Below are positions 53,940-64,000 of a DNA stretch of 64,000 nt, one piece after another. The stretch comes from Echinarachnius parma (taxonomy: Eukaryota; Echinodermata; Echinoidea; Clypeasteroida; Echinarachniidae). Numbering within the stretch: position 1 is the stretch's first letter; the number at the start of each line of letters is the position of its first letter. The notes beneath the pieces are model-generated. The model ran no database searches, was not told the DNA's origin, and was given only the letters and a program-made list of their open reading frames with translations. The position numbers and the translations under genes are program-made. The stretch lies in contig JBAMJV010008350.1 of assembly GCA_037951105.1 (NCBI GenBank), forward strand, positions 29,792 through 93,791, written 5' to 3'.

Positions 53940-54099
53940 TTAATGTGTACTCACTCATGAATGACGCGACGGATCAAGCTCATTTTCACACAGAAGTTAG
54001 TCAATAAGTGTATAAACAATCCTGCCAAGTGACGCTATTTTGATTAGGGGGGACTTTTTGTTGGTTTTAGATTGCCAAGTATACATATGGGCAACTCCA

Positions 54100-55379
54100 G
54101 CGTCACGGACATTACAAATCAGAGAATTTTCATGACTTTCCAATGCCACTACTAATTCATACCTCTAACTAATGTCTAACTTTTATTTTGATTACAAAAC
54201 AATATCCTGGTTAAGTATGCAAAAAAAAGTTTCAGAACATTTATCCAATTCGTTACTGAGTAATTCTGCAAAATGTGCGCCGTCACGGACATTACATCTT
54301 TTGGACATGACTTTTTGCATCCATATAGATCTTTGCAAAAGTCTGTGAGTTCTGAGACCTCACAAAGGTTATTTAGGTATTTAATTATAGACAAGGCAAT
54401 GATGAATTGAATCCAAGTTGTTTTGGGGGAAACGGGCCAGGCATATGTGATCTAGACAACAAAACGTTGCGTCACGGACATTACATTTTCAGCGTCACGG
54501 ACATTACACTTTTGTCCACTTTTTCTAAACTCAGAAATAACCCGCAAAAAATGCTCCATTGTGCATGACACTTTTTTAATTGTACATTTGATATGTAATC
54601 AAACAGTTTTGAGAAAAAAAATTATATTTCAATTTTGTTTTCAATTAGCAAAAAATTATTTTAAAAATATTAATAAGTTTTTCCAAAAGTATTGTAAAAT
54701 TTGAAATTTTTCAACAGAATGTGCAGTAAACCAAATGTTCAACTATTAAAAAAAATATTATACATTTTTAATGAGGTACAATGCTGTTTTGTGCCAAAAA
54801 ATTGTAAAATATAAAAAAGTTGTGTACATCATGGGCATAACACATGGAAAATCATGGACTAAGAGTATAATTTTTGCAATTTGATCATACTATATGAGAT
54901 TTAACCATCTCTTTCTCCTCCCAGTAAGTTATAGTCAAATCTGTATTGATTATTGAGACATGCATGTTCAAATTAAGCAAGGAATTTAGTTTTATAAATA
55001 GTTCAGAGTACTGACTCAAAGTTCACTATCTGATTAACGATACAATTTATTAAAACTTGAACCAGGAAGGTAGTAGTCCCCCTGTTACTTGGGATTATCT
55101 TATTTCTTGGCTAAAGTAAGACATTTACATAAGAAAATAATGCTTGATATTTTTTTGCTCTGCCTTTTTATACTTTTCACTGTGTATGTAATGTCCGTGA
55201 CGCAGCCTGACGTAATGTCCGTGACGCCATTCTAGACAAACCATCAAATATTTTAGTAAATGCTGTTGATATACTTTATGATATAACATTCTAGCTTTGC
55301 AAATGAATTTTGAATTAAATTGAATTAGGACTTCTGCTTCTACAAAAACTTTTATATCTAAAACGTCACGGACATTACA
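54100..55379. repeat. Dispersed motif array C (GCGTCACGGACATTACA)
   Basis: Seven copies of the 16-17 bp motif (occasional first-base or edge change): forward at 54100, 54281, 54469, 54492 and 55364; reverse complement at 55187 and 55211. Two close pairs are 23-24 bp apart. The background is AT-rich and non-coding. The core CGGACATTACA differs by one base from CGGACGTTACA of array A. Confidence 0.87.
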
Positions 55380-56076
55380 CATCAATGTTGTAAGAATCAA
55401 GATTTTATCGAATAACAGTTTTCAAAAAGTAAAGATTTGTACACAATTTCCTTTTCTATGATGTTAAAACAAAGCATAAACAAGACATTAGAAGTAGAAT
55501 TATTGTTCTGAAGTGATCCATATTTTTAAATTTTATTTCACAAACAACGGATGCAAATTTCATCATTTTGGGGGGTAATACATACAATTTTTGTCCCAAC
55601 TTCAATGGCCAAAAAAAAATATTCTGCATTGAATTTCAAACTTTTTTCCTTTAGTCATCAAAATATGGTCCTTCCTCATTACTATCCAGTAGTTAACAAG
55701 GCTGTCCCATGAGTTTCATTTTTCTATCCTTGGGTAACATTTTTCGTGGAATTGCCCATATAATCAAAATGAGGAAGTATATAAAACACAGTCATTTTGT
55801 AAACAATCATATATTAGTAATATCAGTGTTCAACCCCTAGCTGATTAAAGGGGTAGTACAGTTTTGGTAATTAAGGCTGAGCTTTAGTAACCAAAACCTG
55901 CACAATAACATTACAAACTAATAGTTAGAACTCCACTATGCTCGAAAGGTATACAAATTTACAAACGACCAAGTAAAAAGCCTGCTATCATTTAAAAAGT
56001 GCTATTAAAGCACAAGATGGCGCTTTCTATAAAAGCATTTGTTTCAACCATTTTTCATACAAAACTATGCATGTTG

Positions 56077-56690
56077 TTCAATGTTCAATGTTCAATGTTT
56101 TATTTCTCATGTCACCCTGTCGAAGGGTATTGAAGAAAATCACATTTAGCACAATATCACAAATATATACAGATCTATATATACACATATTCAAAACATA
56201 TATCACAACATTGACATGATTGATATACAATATAAGAAAACTAAAATGTAACGTAAAACAAACAGGAAGTAAGTTAATTGCAAATTTAAAATCGATCAAA
56301 AATATCAACTTTCGAAAATGTGAAGAACATTGAGATGATAAACTCGGTCGTGTCAAATTTAATTTCCCTATACCTATACTAAAACCTAGGTACTAAAATG
56401 TGATATTACATTAGGAGTGAAACCGCTATACAATGATGACCAAATAAATAAACAGTAATACCAACAAGTTAGCAGGAAACTATTGATGATAATCTAAAGT
56501 AAATTTATAAAAATGTACTATTCCAGAATCAGTATACTTACAGTAACTTTCATAATTATGGGGGCTAAATAATATGATGTGAAGACGGTATTTAGCAAAC
56601 AAAAAATAAAACGCAATCGTAAAAGAAAGAAAACAATGTCAATCGCAAGCTATGAATTGACCAAGGAAATGTTACTATCAAGAAAATGTG
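56077..56690 (-). mobile_element. Probable non-LTR 3' end with (ATTGAAC)n tail
   Basis: Starts with TTCAATG repeated three times, then TTTTATTTCTCATGTCACCC. Read on the minus strand this is a 3' UTR ending AAATAAAACATTGAACATTG. No reverse-transcriptase frame remains. Confidence 0.5.
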
Positions 56691-56789
56691 ATGTGATGTT
56701 TCGTTGAAATAATGATTCAATACATAGATCATCAACAACTATCTAAAAACCTCTTTTTTAAATTTTTGAAAAAGTGTAAGCATTTTTAT

Positions 56790-57696
56790 GCCTCCGCCAA
56801 CGAAGTGGCCGGAGGCATTATGTTTTCGGATTGTCCGTCCGTCCGTCCGTACGTCCCGTTTTCGTTCTCGCGATATCTCAAGAACCAGTTGACGGATCAA
56901 TTTCAAACTTGGTATGAGTGTACATATTGGGATGACAATGATCTGATTAGATTTTAGGGGTCATGAGGTCAAAGGTCAAGGTCACAGGACTCAATATATA
57001 TACAAAAATGCCTCGTTCTCGCGATATCTCAAGAACTGGTTGACGGATTAAATTCAAACTTGGTAGTAGTGTAGATATTGGGGTGGCAATGATCTGATTA
57101 GATTTTGGGGTTCATGAGGTCAAAGGTCAAGGTCACAGGACTCAATGTATGTGTAAAAAAGCCTCGTTCTTGCGATATCTCAAGAACCGGTTGACGGATC
57201 AATTTCAAACTTAATATGAGTGTACATATCGGGGTGCCACTGATCTGATTAGATTTGGGGGGTCATGCGGTCAAAGGTCAAGGTCACAGGACTCAATATG
57301 TATGCGAAAATGGCTTGTAATGGCAAAATTTCAAGAACTGAATGTCAGATTTCAATCAAACTCGGTACCTGAATGTATCATAAAGAGTCAACGTAGCCAT
57401 AAAATGTTGGGGTCATGAGGTTGAGGTCAAGGTCACGGGACTCATTATACATGCAAAAAAGCTTGTAATGCCAAAATCTCAAGAACTAAATGTCAGATTT
57501 CAATCAAACTTGGTACCTGAATGTTTTTTAGGGAGCCATCAAAGATTAGGGTCATATGGTCAAGGTCACAGGACTCAAAATATATGAAAAATATTGTTAA
57601 AAATTAAATCAGTGCATGTTAATTTGGGCTTGATATTAAAATCGCGTGATAGCGGAGGCATAATTTTCGATTGCGCGCAATCGAAGATCCATCTAG
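56790..57696 (+). mobile_element. Helitron-like element, 'GTGGCCGGAGGCATTATG' family
   Basis: Starts GCCTCCGCCAACGAAGTGGC and ends with the 16-bp palindrome CGATTGCGCGCAATCG (57668-57683) followed by CTAG-T (57693-57697), a Helitron-type 3' end. Inside, a roughly 150-bp unit (CGATATCTCAAGAAC..GTTGACGGATC, AGGTCAAAGGTCAAGGTCAC) repeats four to five times. A canonical 5' TC was not found. Confidence 0.65.
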
Positions 57697-58050
57697 TTTA
57701 TTATTTTTTTGTATCATCGGCTCGAATATATATATTGATATTTCAGCCGTTTCTTAACCGATTTTGATCAAAAAAAGTTTATTCTGCCATTAAAATGGTA
57801 TGTTCTTTCAAATGTTACACTCAGTTTTTCATTATCTCACCAACAAATTATCTTGTGCAGCGCCCCTATACCAAAACTGAACTACCGTACCCTTTTAACG
57901 CAAGTTCCCTCAATAAAACACAGAATAACAACAACAGATGGCATGATTGTCATGGCATTGAAAACCTGATACTGCATGTATGTACATGTACATTAATGTT
58001 GACATTATTGTTTTGGTAATAGGATACCCCGGTAGAAAGGTTCCTTCTCA

Positions 58051-60867
58051 TCATAAGGGGAGAAGACTGTTCATTATCTTGTTGTACCTCAAATTCCTCG
58101 CCAGTTTCTCCCAGAACAGTCTATTCCCGTAGTTTTCTTCAGTCCACTCGAAGTACGGCTTATTTCTACTAAGGAATAGCCTCGCCAGGTACGGCAAATG
58201 GTTGTCTGGGACCTCCTCTCTGAAGACCAGGACCACCTTCTCCAGTTGCACCTCGTTCATGTGCTCCACGGCCATCTGCAGCTGCGTCATGAAGTGGGCA
58301 TCGTTGACTGCGGCGTTGCTCACGATCACAATGATCTTGAAGCTGTTCTCGATGACGTAGTCGATGGCGTCAAGACGGGTTCCCCCTAGAGGAAGATCAT
58401 CCTCACCGCAGACCACTCTGTCTCGGCGGAAGTCTGGCAAGTGATCCTCAAATGCTGCTACGAATACCATCCGAGCCCACTCCTCATCATCATCCGGGAA
58501 GATCACATCGATGTCGTAGACGTATTCCAGATGTTCCCTTCCATCTTGCAGCTCATCGTAACCAATGACCAGGAGCTTGACATGGAAGCATGCATAGTTC
58601 AACCACCAGCGATGCCGGTATGCCATCACCAGCAATGCTATAAAGGTGACAGTCAGCAAAGAACCGAATGTGTAAGCAGTAATGAAAGGACCACAGTAAT
58701 GGTCGGGGTAGAATTCGAGTAAGGGTTTGCCAACAAATTTCTGAATGGATTTCGCCGAGCAATTCGTTTTATGCGCATTTTTCAGAGTAATATTGCCTTC
58801 GTCCAAATGATGCCTGAACCACACCAGGTCACACGTGCATGCTAGAGGGTTTCCGGACACATCGAGATCCCTGATTGCAAGAAAAGTGTTCTCTTTGAAG
58901 CCCGTAATGATATTATTGGATAAAATAACGGAGCGCAGCTTCTCATTGTACATGAAGAGATTGGGGTCAAGGACACCTCGAAGTTGATTATTTGCCAACG
59001 CAAGACTAATTAGTGATGACAGGGGCATCAAGTGTTCGGAAGAAAATAACTGGATGTAGTTGTGCGCCAAGTACAGGTTCTTAAGAGAGGTCAAATTCCT
59101 GAAGACACCAGGTTGAAGAGTTGTTATTTCACATTTACGTAAAAAGAGTTCATTCAGTCCCCAAAGGCCATCAAAAGATCCTGGTAACATATGATCTAAA
59201 TTATTTTTCGATAGATCAAGGGATCTAAGACTTGTAAGAGATGAAAAGACGGGAGTGTGAGTGCTTAGGGTTTCTTTACTGATCTGCGCATCATTTAGGT
59301 TTAACGACACAAGGGATTGCCGAAAAAGGAAGACATTTTGCAAACTCTTGAGGGAACCGTGTGACATGACAAGTCTTATCAATCCCCCTGCGCCCCTGAA
59401 AGGATAAAGGTAAGCAAAGTATTTCAAACGATTTAGGTTTGACATAACAAGGCTGGTGAGATTGCCAAGTCCTGCTAGGGCATTTCGCTCCCAAATAGTG
59501 ATGGGGTTAGAAGAAAGATCGAGTGTTGTCAAACTTTCCAATCCTTGAAAACATCCCTCATGCAAGGTAGATATAAAATTAAACTTTATGTCCAACATGT
59601 CCAATGAAGAGGTATTCCATGGAATACTGGTATCGCAACCATGTATATTATTTGTTGACAGATCCAGAACTTCTAATGAATATAATCCCCTGAACTGCGA
59701 TGGACTTAAAACAGTGAACTTATTACCTGATAGTTGAAGTGTCCGGAGATTCGGTATATGTCTAAATACTTCAGCTTGAACTTCCTGGAGAAGGTTTAGA
59801 CCCAATTTTAAGTGCCGTAGTTTTGTAAGGCCACAAAATGAATCATTGAGCAGATATCTGATCAGTGATCGTGTAAGGTCTAGATCTGTGACATTATGAA
59901 GTCCGACAAACACTTTAGGAGGTACCGTTTGTAACCTGTTGTTAGAAAGTAGCAGTTTGGTAAGAGGGGGTACAACGTCACTGTCCGAAACATTGGAAAA
60001 TCCATTCATCGATCTAATCTTACATGACTCAAGAGTAAGCATGTCAAGAGAAGCCATACCAATTGTTGAGGTAAAATTAAAGATGGAAAAACTATTGTAT
60101 TGTAAATTTAAAAATCTGACGAATTGAAGGTGTTGAAAAACCGAACTATTTAAGACCTTCATGTTGTTAGAACTCAGCTCGAATATCTGTATATGACTAG
60201 TTGACAGAGGGAAGAAATCACTTGCAATCACACGAGAAATCTTGTTCGCAGTGAGTATGAGTTTTGATATGTTTGTGAAAGAAATCCCTTTGAAATTTAC
60301 TTCTTCAATGAGGTTGTGGTCGAGTAAAATTTTGCTTGCATTTTTAAGCGACTTCAGAGCACTACTGGGCAATGACCTGAATTTGTTGGTTGACAAAATA
60401 ATTGTTTGAAGATGATGATTCTTCCAGAAGACGTTATCCGGTAATGAATCAAGCTTGTTCCCACTCAGCACTATGCTTTCTAAGCTTGGTACTCCACTGA
60501 ACGTATCATTGCCGATGTATCGTATGCGATTATTCTTCAGCGACACGACTTTCAGGTTCGGTACTCCAGCGAAAGAGCGGTGATCCAAGCAAGTAAAGTT
60601 GTTGGCGTCCATGCGAAGACTGGCTACGTCTTCGGGAAGGTCACATGGCGTCACTGATAACCCTCGGTTTGAGCAGTCAGCGTACAGCCCTGTACTTGTT
60701 TGCTTGAACGTGCATGGGTCTGGAGAAGGTTTGCATGCCGTCAGGAAACTTGATGCTGCTGCAACTGTTATCATGAAGACACATGGGATGAACATGAAGA
60801 TGAAACCCACAATGAAAACCTTGCACAAACGAAACCTCTGTCGTGATATGGATTCCATTTTCCCCAA
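58051..60867 (-). CDS. Toll-like receptor, single exon, complete
   Basis: 938-aa intronless frame from Met at 60867 to TGA at 58051. Hydrophobic leader at residues 16-40 (VFIVGFIFMFIPCVFMITV). LRR ectodomain from about 80 to 670, with many LxxLxLxxNx(I/L) repeats and numerous N-glycosylation sites. LRR C-terminal cap from about 673 to 727 with CTCDLVWF and matching cysteines. Transmembrane helix from about 728 to 750 (FGSLLTVTFIALLVMAY). TIR domain from about 782 to 925. Cell-surface or endosomal pattern receptor signalling through TIR adaptors (family knowledge; ligand unknown). Box 1 is YDIDVIFPDDDEEW instead of the usual YDAFVSY. Box 2 is GEDDLPLGGTRLDAI, lacking the RDxxPG arginine; box 3 FW is present (RLFWEKL). 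A second Met at residue 4 would change little. Intronless structure fits sea urchin TLR families. Confidence 0.95.
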   Translation of the reverse strand: MGKMESISRQRFRLCKVFIVGFIFMFIPCVFMITVAAASSFLTACKPSPDPCTFKQTSTGLYADCSNRGLSVTPCDLPEDVASLRMDANNFTCLDHRSFAGVPNLKVVSLKNNRIRYIGNDTFSGVPSLESIVLSGNKLDSLPDNVFWKNHHLQTIILSTNKFRSLPSSALKSLKNASKILLDHNLIEEVNFKGISFTNISKLILTANKISRVIASDFFPLSTSHIQIFELSSNNMKVLNSSVFQHLQFVRFLNLQYNSFSIFNFTSTIGMASLDMLTLESCKIRSMNGFSNVSDSDVVPPLTKLLLSNNRLQTVPPKVFVGLHNVTDLDLTRSLIRYLLNDSFCGLTKLRHLKLGLNLLQEVQAEVFRHIPNLRTLQLSGNKFTVLSPSQFRGLYSLEVLDLSTNNIHGCDTSIPWNTSSLDMLDIKFNFISTLHEGCFQGLESLTTLDLSSNPITIWERNALAGLGNLTSLVMSNLNRLKYFAYLYPFRGAGGLIRLVMSHGSLKSLQNVFLFRQSLVSLNLNDAQISKETLSTHTPVFSSLTSLRSLDLSKNNLDHMLPGSFDGLWGLNELFLRKCEITTLQPGVFRNLTSLKNLYLAHNYIQLFSSEHLMPLSSLISLALANNQLRGVLDPNLFMYNEKLRSVILSNNIITGFKENTFLAIRDLDVSGNPLACTCDLVWFRHHLDEGNITLKNAHKTNCSAKSIQKFVGKPLLEFYPDHYCGPFITAYTFGSLLTVTFIALLVMAYRHRWWLNYACFHVKLLVIGYDELQDGREHLEYVYDIDVIFPDDDEEWARMVFVAAFEDHLPDFRRDRVVCGEDDLPLGGTRLDAIDYVIENSFKIIVIVSNAAVNDAHFMTQLQMAVEHMNEVQLEKVVLVFREEVPDNHLPYLARLFLSRNKPYFEWTEENYGNRLFWEKLARNLRYNKIMNSLLPL

Positions 60868-61328
60868 ATTTAGATTAAAATAGAAGTCATGTATGATAAT
60901 AAGTAAAACTCAGTCTGGCATGCGTTGGCAATAAGGAAATATCATGACTCTGCATGCCCATTCATAAGTCCAAGTGTTCGAAATATAGGGTTATTCAGTC
61001 CAGAGTGATTTAGATGGTAATTTAGATTGCTCTTACACTACTATTAGAACATGAATTAGGAAAATACTGCTGAAAACTGCTTGTCTACTAAATATCGCCA
61101 ATGTGGTAAAATGAGAGTCGTATACAGCCTAGCTTTCAATCCTAGCAGGATCTTCATCAGGGCAAATGACAGTTACTACAGAGAGACAACAGAATATATA
61201 TACCAACATAAAACATATGGATGGGGGGAGGAGGAAAGCTAGGAGGCGGAGACACAAAACAATGAAAGCAACTGTGAGTGGGTGAGTGTCAGGACTGTCT
61301 GACCAATCAGGCCCAGGTGGGTGCTTAA
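60868..61328. other. TLR 5' flank
   Basis: No open frame. AT-rich; no convincing TATA box or conserved promoter element seen. A GGATGGGGGGAGGAGGAAAG purine tract lies at 61218-61241. Confidence 0.4.
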
Positions 61329-61892
61329 AGGGATAGTTGAGTTTTGGTAGAGAGGGCGCTACACATAATAACTTTGTTGTGAGATAATGAAAAACTGAGT
61401 GTAAAATTTGAAAGAGCATAATATTTTAATTACAGAATAAACTTTAATTGATCAAAATCGGTTTAGAAACGGCTGAAATATCCATAAACGTAACCATTTG
61501 TAATAAATGTGGGGCCCCAGAATTATTAGATAATTTTGAACCAACTGTTAAAATTTTTTGTTAAATGTTTCCTCTTTTCAAAAATGTTCAAAAGAAGTTT
61601 TGTAATAGTTGATTATCTCTCTATCTAATCACTATTTTTGCGAACCTTCACATGCACAATATTTTATTTTAAATGGTTTAAACCAATGAGTTTTTTAGAA
61701 CGCGCCATCTTGGGTTTGAACGGCTCTATTTGAATGATAACAGGCTTTTTACTTAGTCGTTTATAATTTTGAATTTCTTTCAAGCATGGTAGAGTTATAA
61801 CTATTAGTTTGTAATGTAATGGTGCAGGTTTTGGTTACTTAAATTCAGTTTGACCAAAACTGTACTCTCTTTACCAGAACTCAACTATCCCT
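61329..61892. mobile_element. TTAA-flanked MITE, same family as 48279-48814
   Basis: TTAA at 61325-61328 and 61893-61896; ends AGGGATAGTTGAGTTTTGG and AGAACTCAACTATCCCT; colinear with the 48.3-kb copy throughout. Confidence 0.88.
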
Positions 61893-64000
61893 TTAAATGG
61901 CTACAGTCAAAGAACATTAGAATATTAGAACATGATAGATAGTGAAATAGCCGAAAACGAATTTCTCTTACAAACGCCTTTCAAAGAAGTGTAATTTCAT
62001 TTCGTCTGTGAACTGCTAGCAACAACAACCAATAACCCACGGAAGAATACAGTGGCTTATTACGAAGAACAATTATATCCCGTGCAATAAATATGTCATC
62101 ATTCATCATTCAAAGAACAGAAAGTAAAACATGAAACTTGCTTTTATTGTCTGACATCGGTTATAATCAATTAGCTACTTTACGGATACAAAACATGATT
62201 TATCTTATCTAATCTATAAATTATATGTTTTGAAAAGCTATTACGGGAAAATAAATAATGAATTAACAATCGTTAGCAGGAAAAAGTAATTTAGGTTCTG
62301 CATAGCAGAGGCGTTCACTTACATGCACTGTTAACTGAAAGACTGTATTTATAAATGTTCCTGCTTCAATTGAGATTGCCTGTTATATAGTCAGTGAAAG
62401 AAAATAATAGAAAACTATTCTTTACATAGTTTATGGGAATTGGGGGGGGGGGGGTGGTATTGCAGATGACCAATGAAAAATAACAAGGCAACGTTGGCCC
62501 ACCGTCGGTCGCGGTCTGATAGCCCTCCATCCAATGTTTGGCCAACATTGGGCCAACTATTTTGTCCATGAAAGTTGTTGGCTAATGGTTATTTAGCTGG
62601 ATGACGTAATGCCAATTCTACCACAATAGCACATGTTGATGAGTGGCCTTATATTGGTTGTCTGGATGTCATAATTGGAACAATGTTGGGCCATCTACTA
62701 CATTTTGTTGATGATGAGCGCCGTAATATCGTAATAGTATAATGACTTTATTCAGGTTTGCATTGTAATAGTGATTACTCTATTTAGCTCTTCGCTAATT
62801 TTGAACAAATTGTGGTTTTCAGCACTCATTAGAAACAAAACACAAAAAAGGGTATACCGTTTCAGCTATAGGGGCACAAGTTTTCGACGATATGGTCCAT
62901 TCTAGGGGTTGATGGCCACGGGTGGGTAGCACTTTTGTATGAGAGTGACCCCCCCCCCCCCCCGGGTTCGCTCCCTCGACGAAGATGGTCGAAATGACGT
63001 ATCACCCCCCCCCCCCCCCCCCCCAATGGCGAGAATTTTAAATTGACGCTTATACTCCTAATTATGCCATGTCTCGAAGAAGGTGGCTGAATTATTTCCG
63101 CTTTCATGTTCTTTTCAATTTGTATCTGCTTCGAGTTTGTAGCTTACTGCATTGTGCCAATGTTTGATGGTTATATGATTACACCCAAGATAAATATAAT
63201 TACAAATGATAATGTTGTGCGATCAGGGGCGTCGATCACGGGGGGGATGGGGGGGGGGGGGGATATATCCCCCCCCCCCCCCCAATATTTCAGGTGTGTG
63301 GGGGGGGGGGGGGGTGGCCTGTATTATCATCCCCAATATTTGGGGTCCAAAAATATATAATAACATTAAGATTAAGGAGCATTGCCCCCTCTCATAAATG
63401 GAAGTTGTTACTATAGTCTTCTTTAAACCACTTTTTGATAATGCTAAACTGCTCAAATCCAAAATCTTCCGGGGCTGCGCCCCTGGAACCCCCATTAAGG
63501 TTATTTGACCCAGTACCAGCCATGTACTCATTAAATAGTTTTATTCAGGACTTCTCTCTTGGCAAACTTTCAGGCGATCCTGGCCCACTGTGCGTTTGCG
63601 CTTCGCTCACTAAAATTAAGCTAACTATTCAATAGTTAATTGTATTTCTGGATATTACAAATCCCAAACCTTCCGGGGGCTTCGCCCCCAATGTGGGTGT
63701 CCCTTGACTTATTCTATATAGGGTTCCATCAGGATGATTGCAATCGACAGTATTTATCTATCACGCGAAAATTCAGCCATACTTGGACAGTGCCCTCATC
63801 ATAATAGGATGCTTGCAATGTGCACTTAAAGGAACTACATCGTCTGGATGGCCTAATTTTCACAATTCGGCTCTCTACATGTAATTTTCCCGAAGAAAAG
63901 GAATTTGGCAGTCATTTCTCATGAAATCAATCAATTTTGGGGTAATTAGTAAATATATAATTGTCCTGGGGACGCCCCTTTTAAATCGCCAAAATGTGAC
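61893..64000. other. Repeat-rich right edge, no gene seen
   Basis: 62480-62710 repeats GTTGG(C/G)CCA(A/C)-type words (TTGGCCAACATTGGGCCAAC), likely another inverted-repeat element. 62950-63315 has several C and G tracts (C15-C19, G12-G13). Near 63235 the word GGGGCGTCGATCACGGGGG opens a stretch bearing CTTCCGGGGCTGCGCCCCTG (63467-63486) and CTTCCGGGGGCTTCGCCCCC (63670-63689), each a GC hairpin and probably part of one older element. Confidence 0.5.

Larger units (their letters stand above)
52720..54070. mobile_element. Foldback element split by two TTAA elements
   Basis: The outer arms 52720-52882 and 53944-54070 are inverted copies (CCCCCCTAATCAAAATAGCG on the left, its complement on the right), meeting at TTAA. 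Into that TTAA are inserted 52887-53338 and 53343-53939 in a row. Confidence 0.85.
55849..57894. mobile_element. TTAA MITE interrupted by two later insertions
   Basis: TTAA at 55845-55848 and 57895-57898; ends AGGGGTAGTACAGTTTTGG and CAAAACTGAACTACCGTACCC. The sequence follows the 48279-48814 family (reverse orientation) in three pieces: 55849-56076, about 56690-56789 and 57697-57894. Confidence 0.8.

Noticed and set aside
63106-63531. Gly/Pro-rich frames on both strands
   Set aside because: Products of the G and C tracts at 63.24-63.31 kb.

Overview
This is a eukaryotic genomic window, almost certainly from an invertebrate deuterostome and most likely a sea urchin or another echinoderm. The grounds are genes with many short exons and GT-AG introns, protein-level resemblance to human YJU2 and TMTC3, an intronless Toll-like receptor of the kind expanded in sea urchins, and a dense load of short inverted-repeat DNA elements, Helitron pieces and LINE tails. 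No bacterial features, operons or CRISPR arrays are present. The species is an inference.

Layout. 0-8.5 kb is a mosaic of gene and transposon fragments: a SWIM-type zinc-finger exon, the last part of a LINE reverse transcriptase, two good exons of an unidentified gene, two copies of a Helitron Rep-N fragment, a C-type-lectin exon and BEN-like pieces. 9.3-27.9 kb (minus strand) is a complete seven-exon YJU2/CCDC94 splicing-factor gene. Its first exon encodes only eight residues and is separated from exon 2 by an 11-kb intron full of repeats. 32.4-46.1 kb (plus strand) is a complete sixteen-exon TMTC3 gene (ER O-mannosyltransferase with TPRs), lying head-to-head with YJU2. 58.05-60.87 kb (minus strand) is a single-exon Toll-like receptor of 938 aa, convergent with TMTC3. 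The remaining space is repeats.

The three genes have no evident functional link: nuclear splicing, ER glycosylation and innate immunity. I reconstructed exon joins by hand from splice signals, reading phase and family resemblance. All of them keep frame, giving 510 aa for YJU2 and 847 aa for TMTC3.

The most unusual signals are four. (1) Both spliced genes carry tandem partial copies of their own exon ends beside the real exons, most retaining a splice acceptor. (2) Two AT-rich blocks, at 18.3-21.8 kb and 54.1-55.4 kb, carry dispersed copies of related 15-17 bp motifs sharing CGGAC(G/A)TTACA, and a third motif built on GTCACGTGTGTGAC is nested in the first block. (3) TTAA-flanked inverted-repeat elements recur, several inserted head-to-tail sharing a junction TTAA, or nested. 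(4) A 3.8-kb segment in YJU2 intron 1 is bounded by a 15-bp terminal inverted repeat with GC-rich subterminal repeats.
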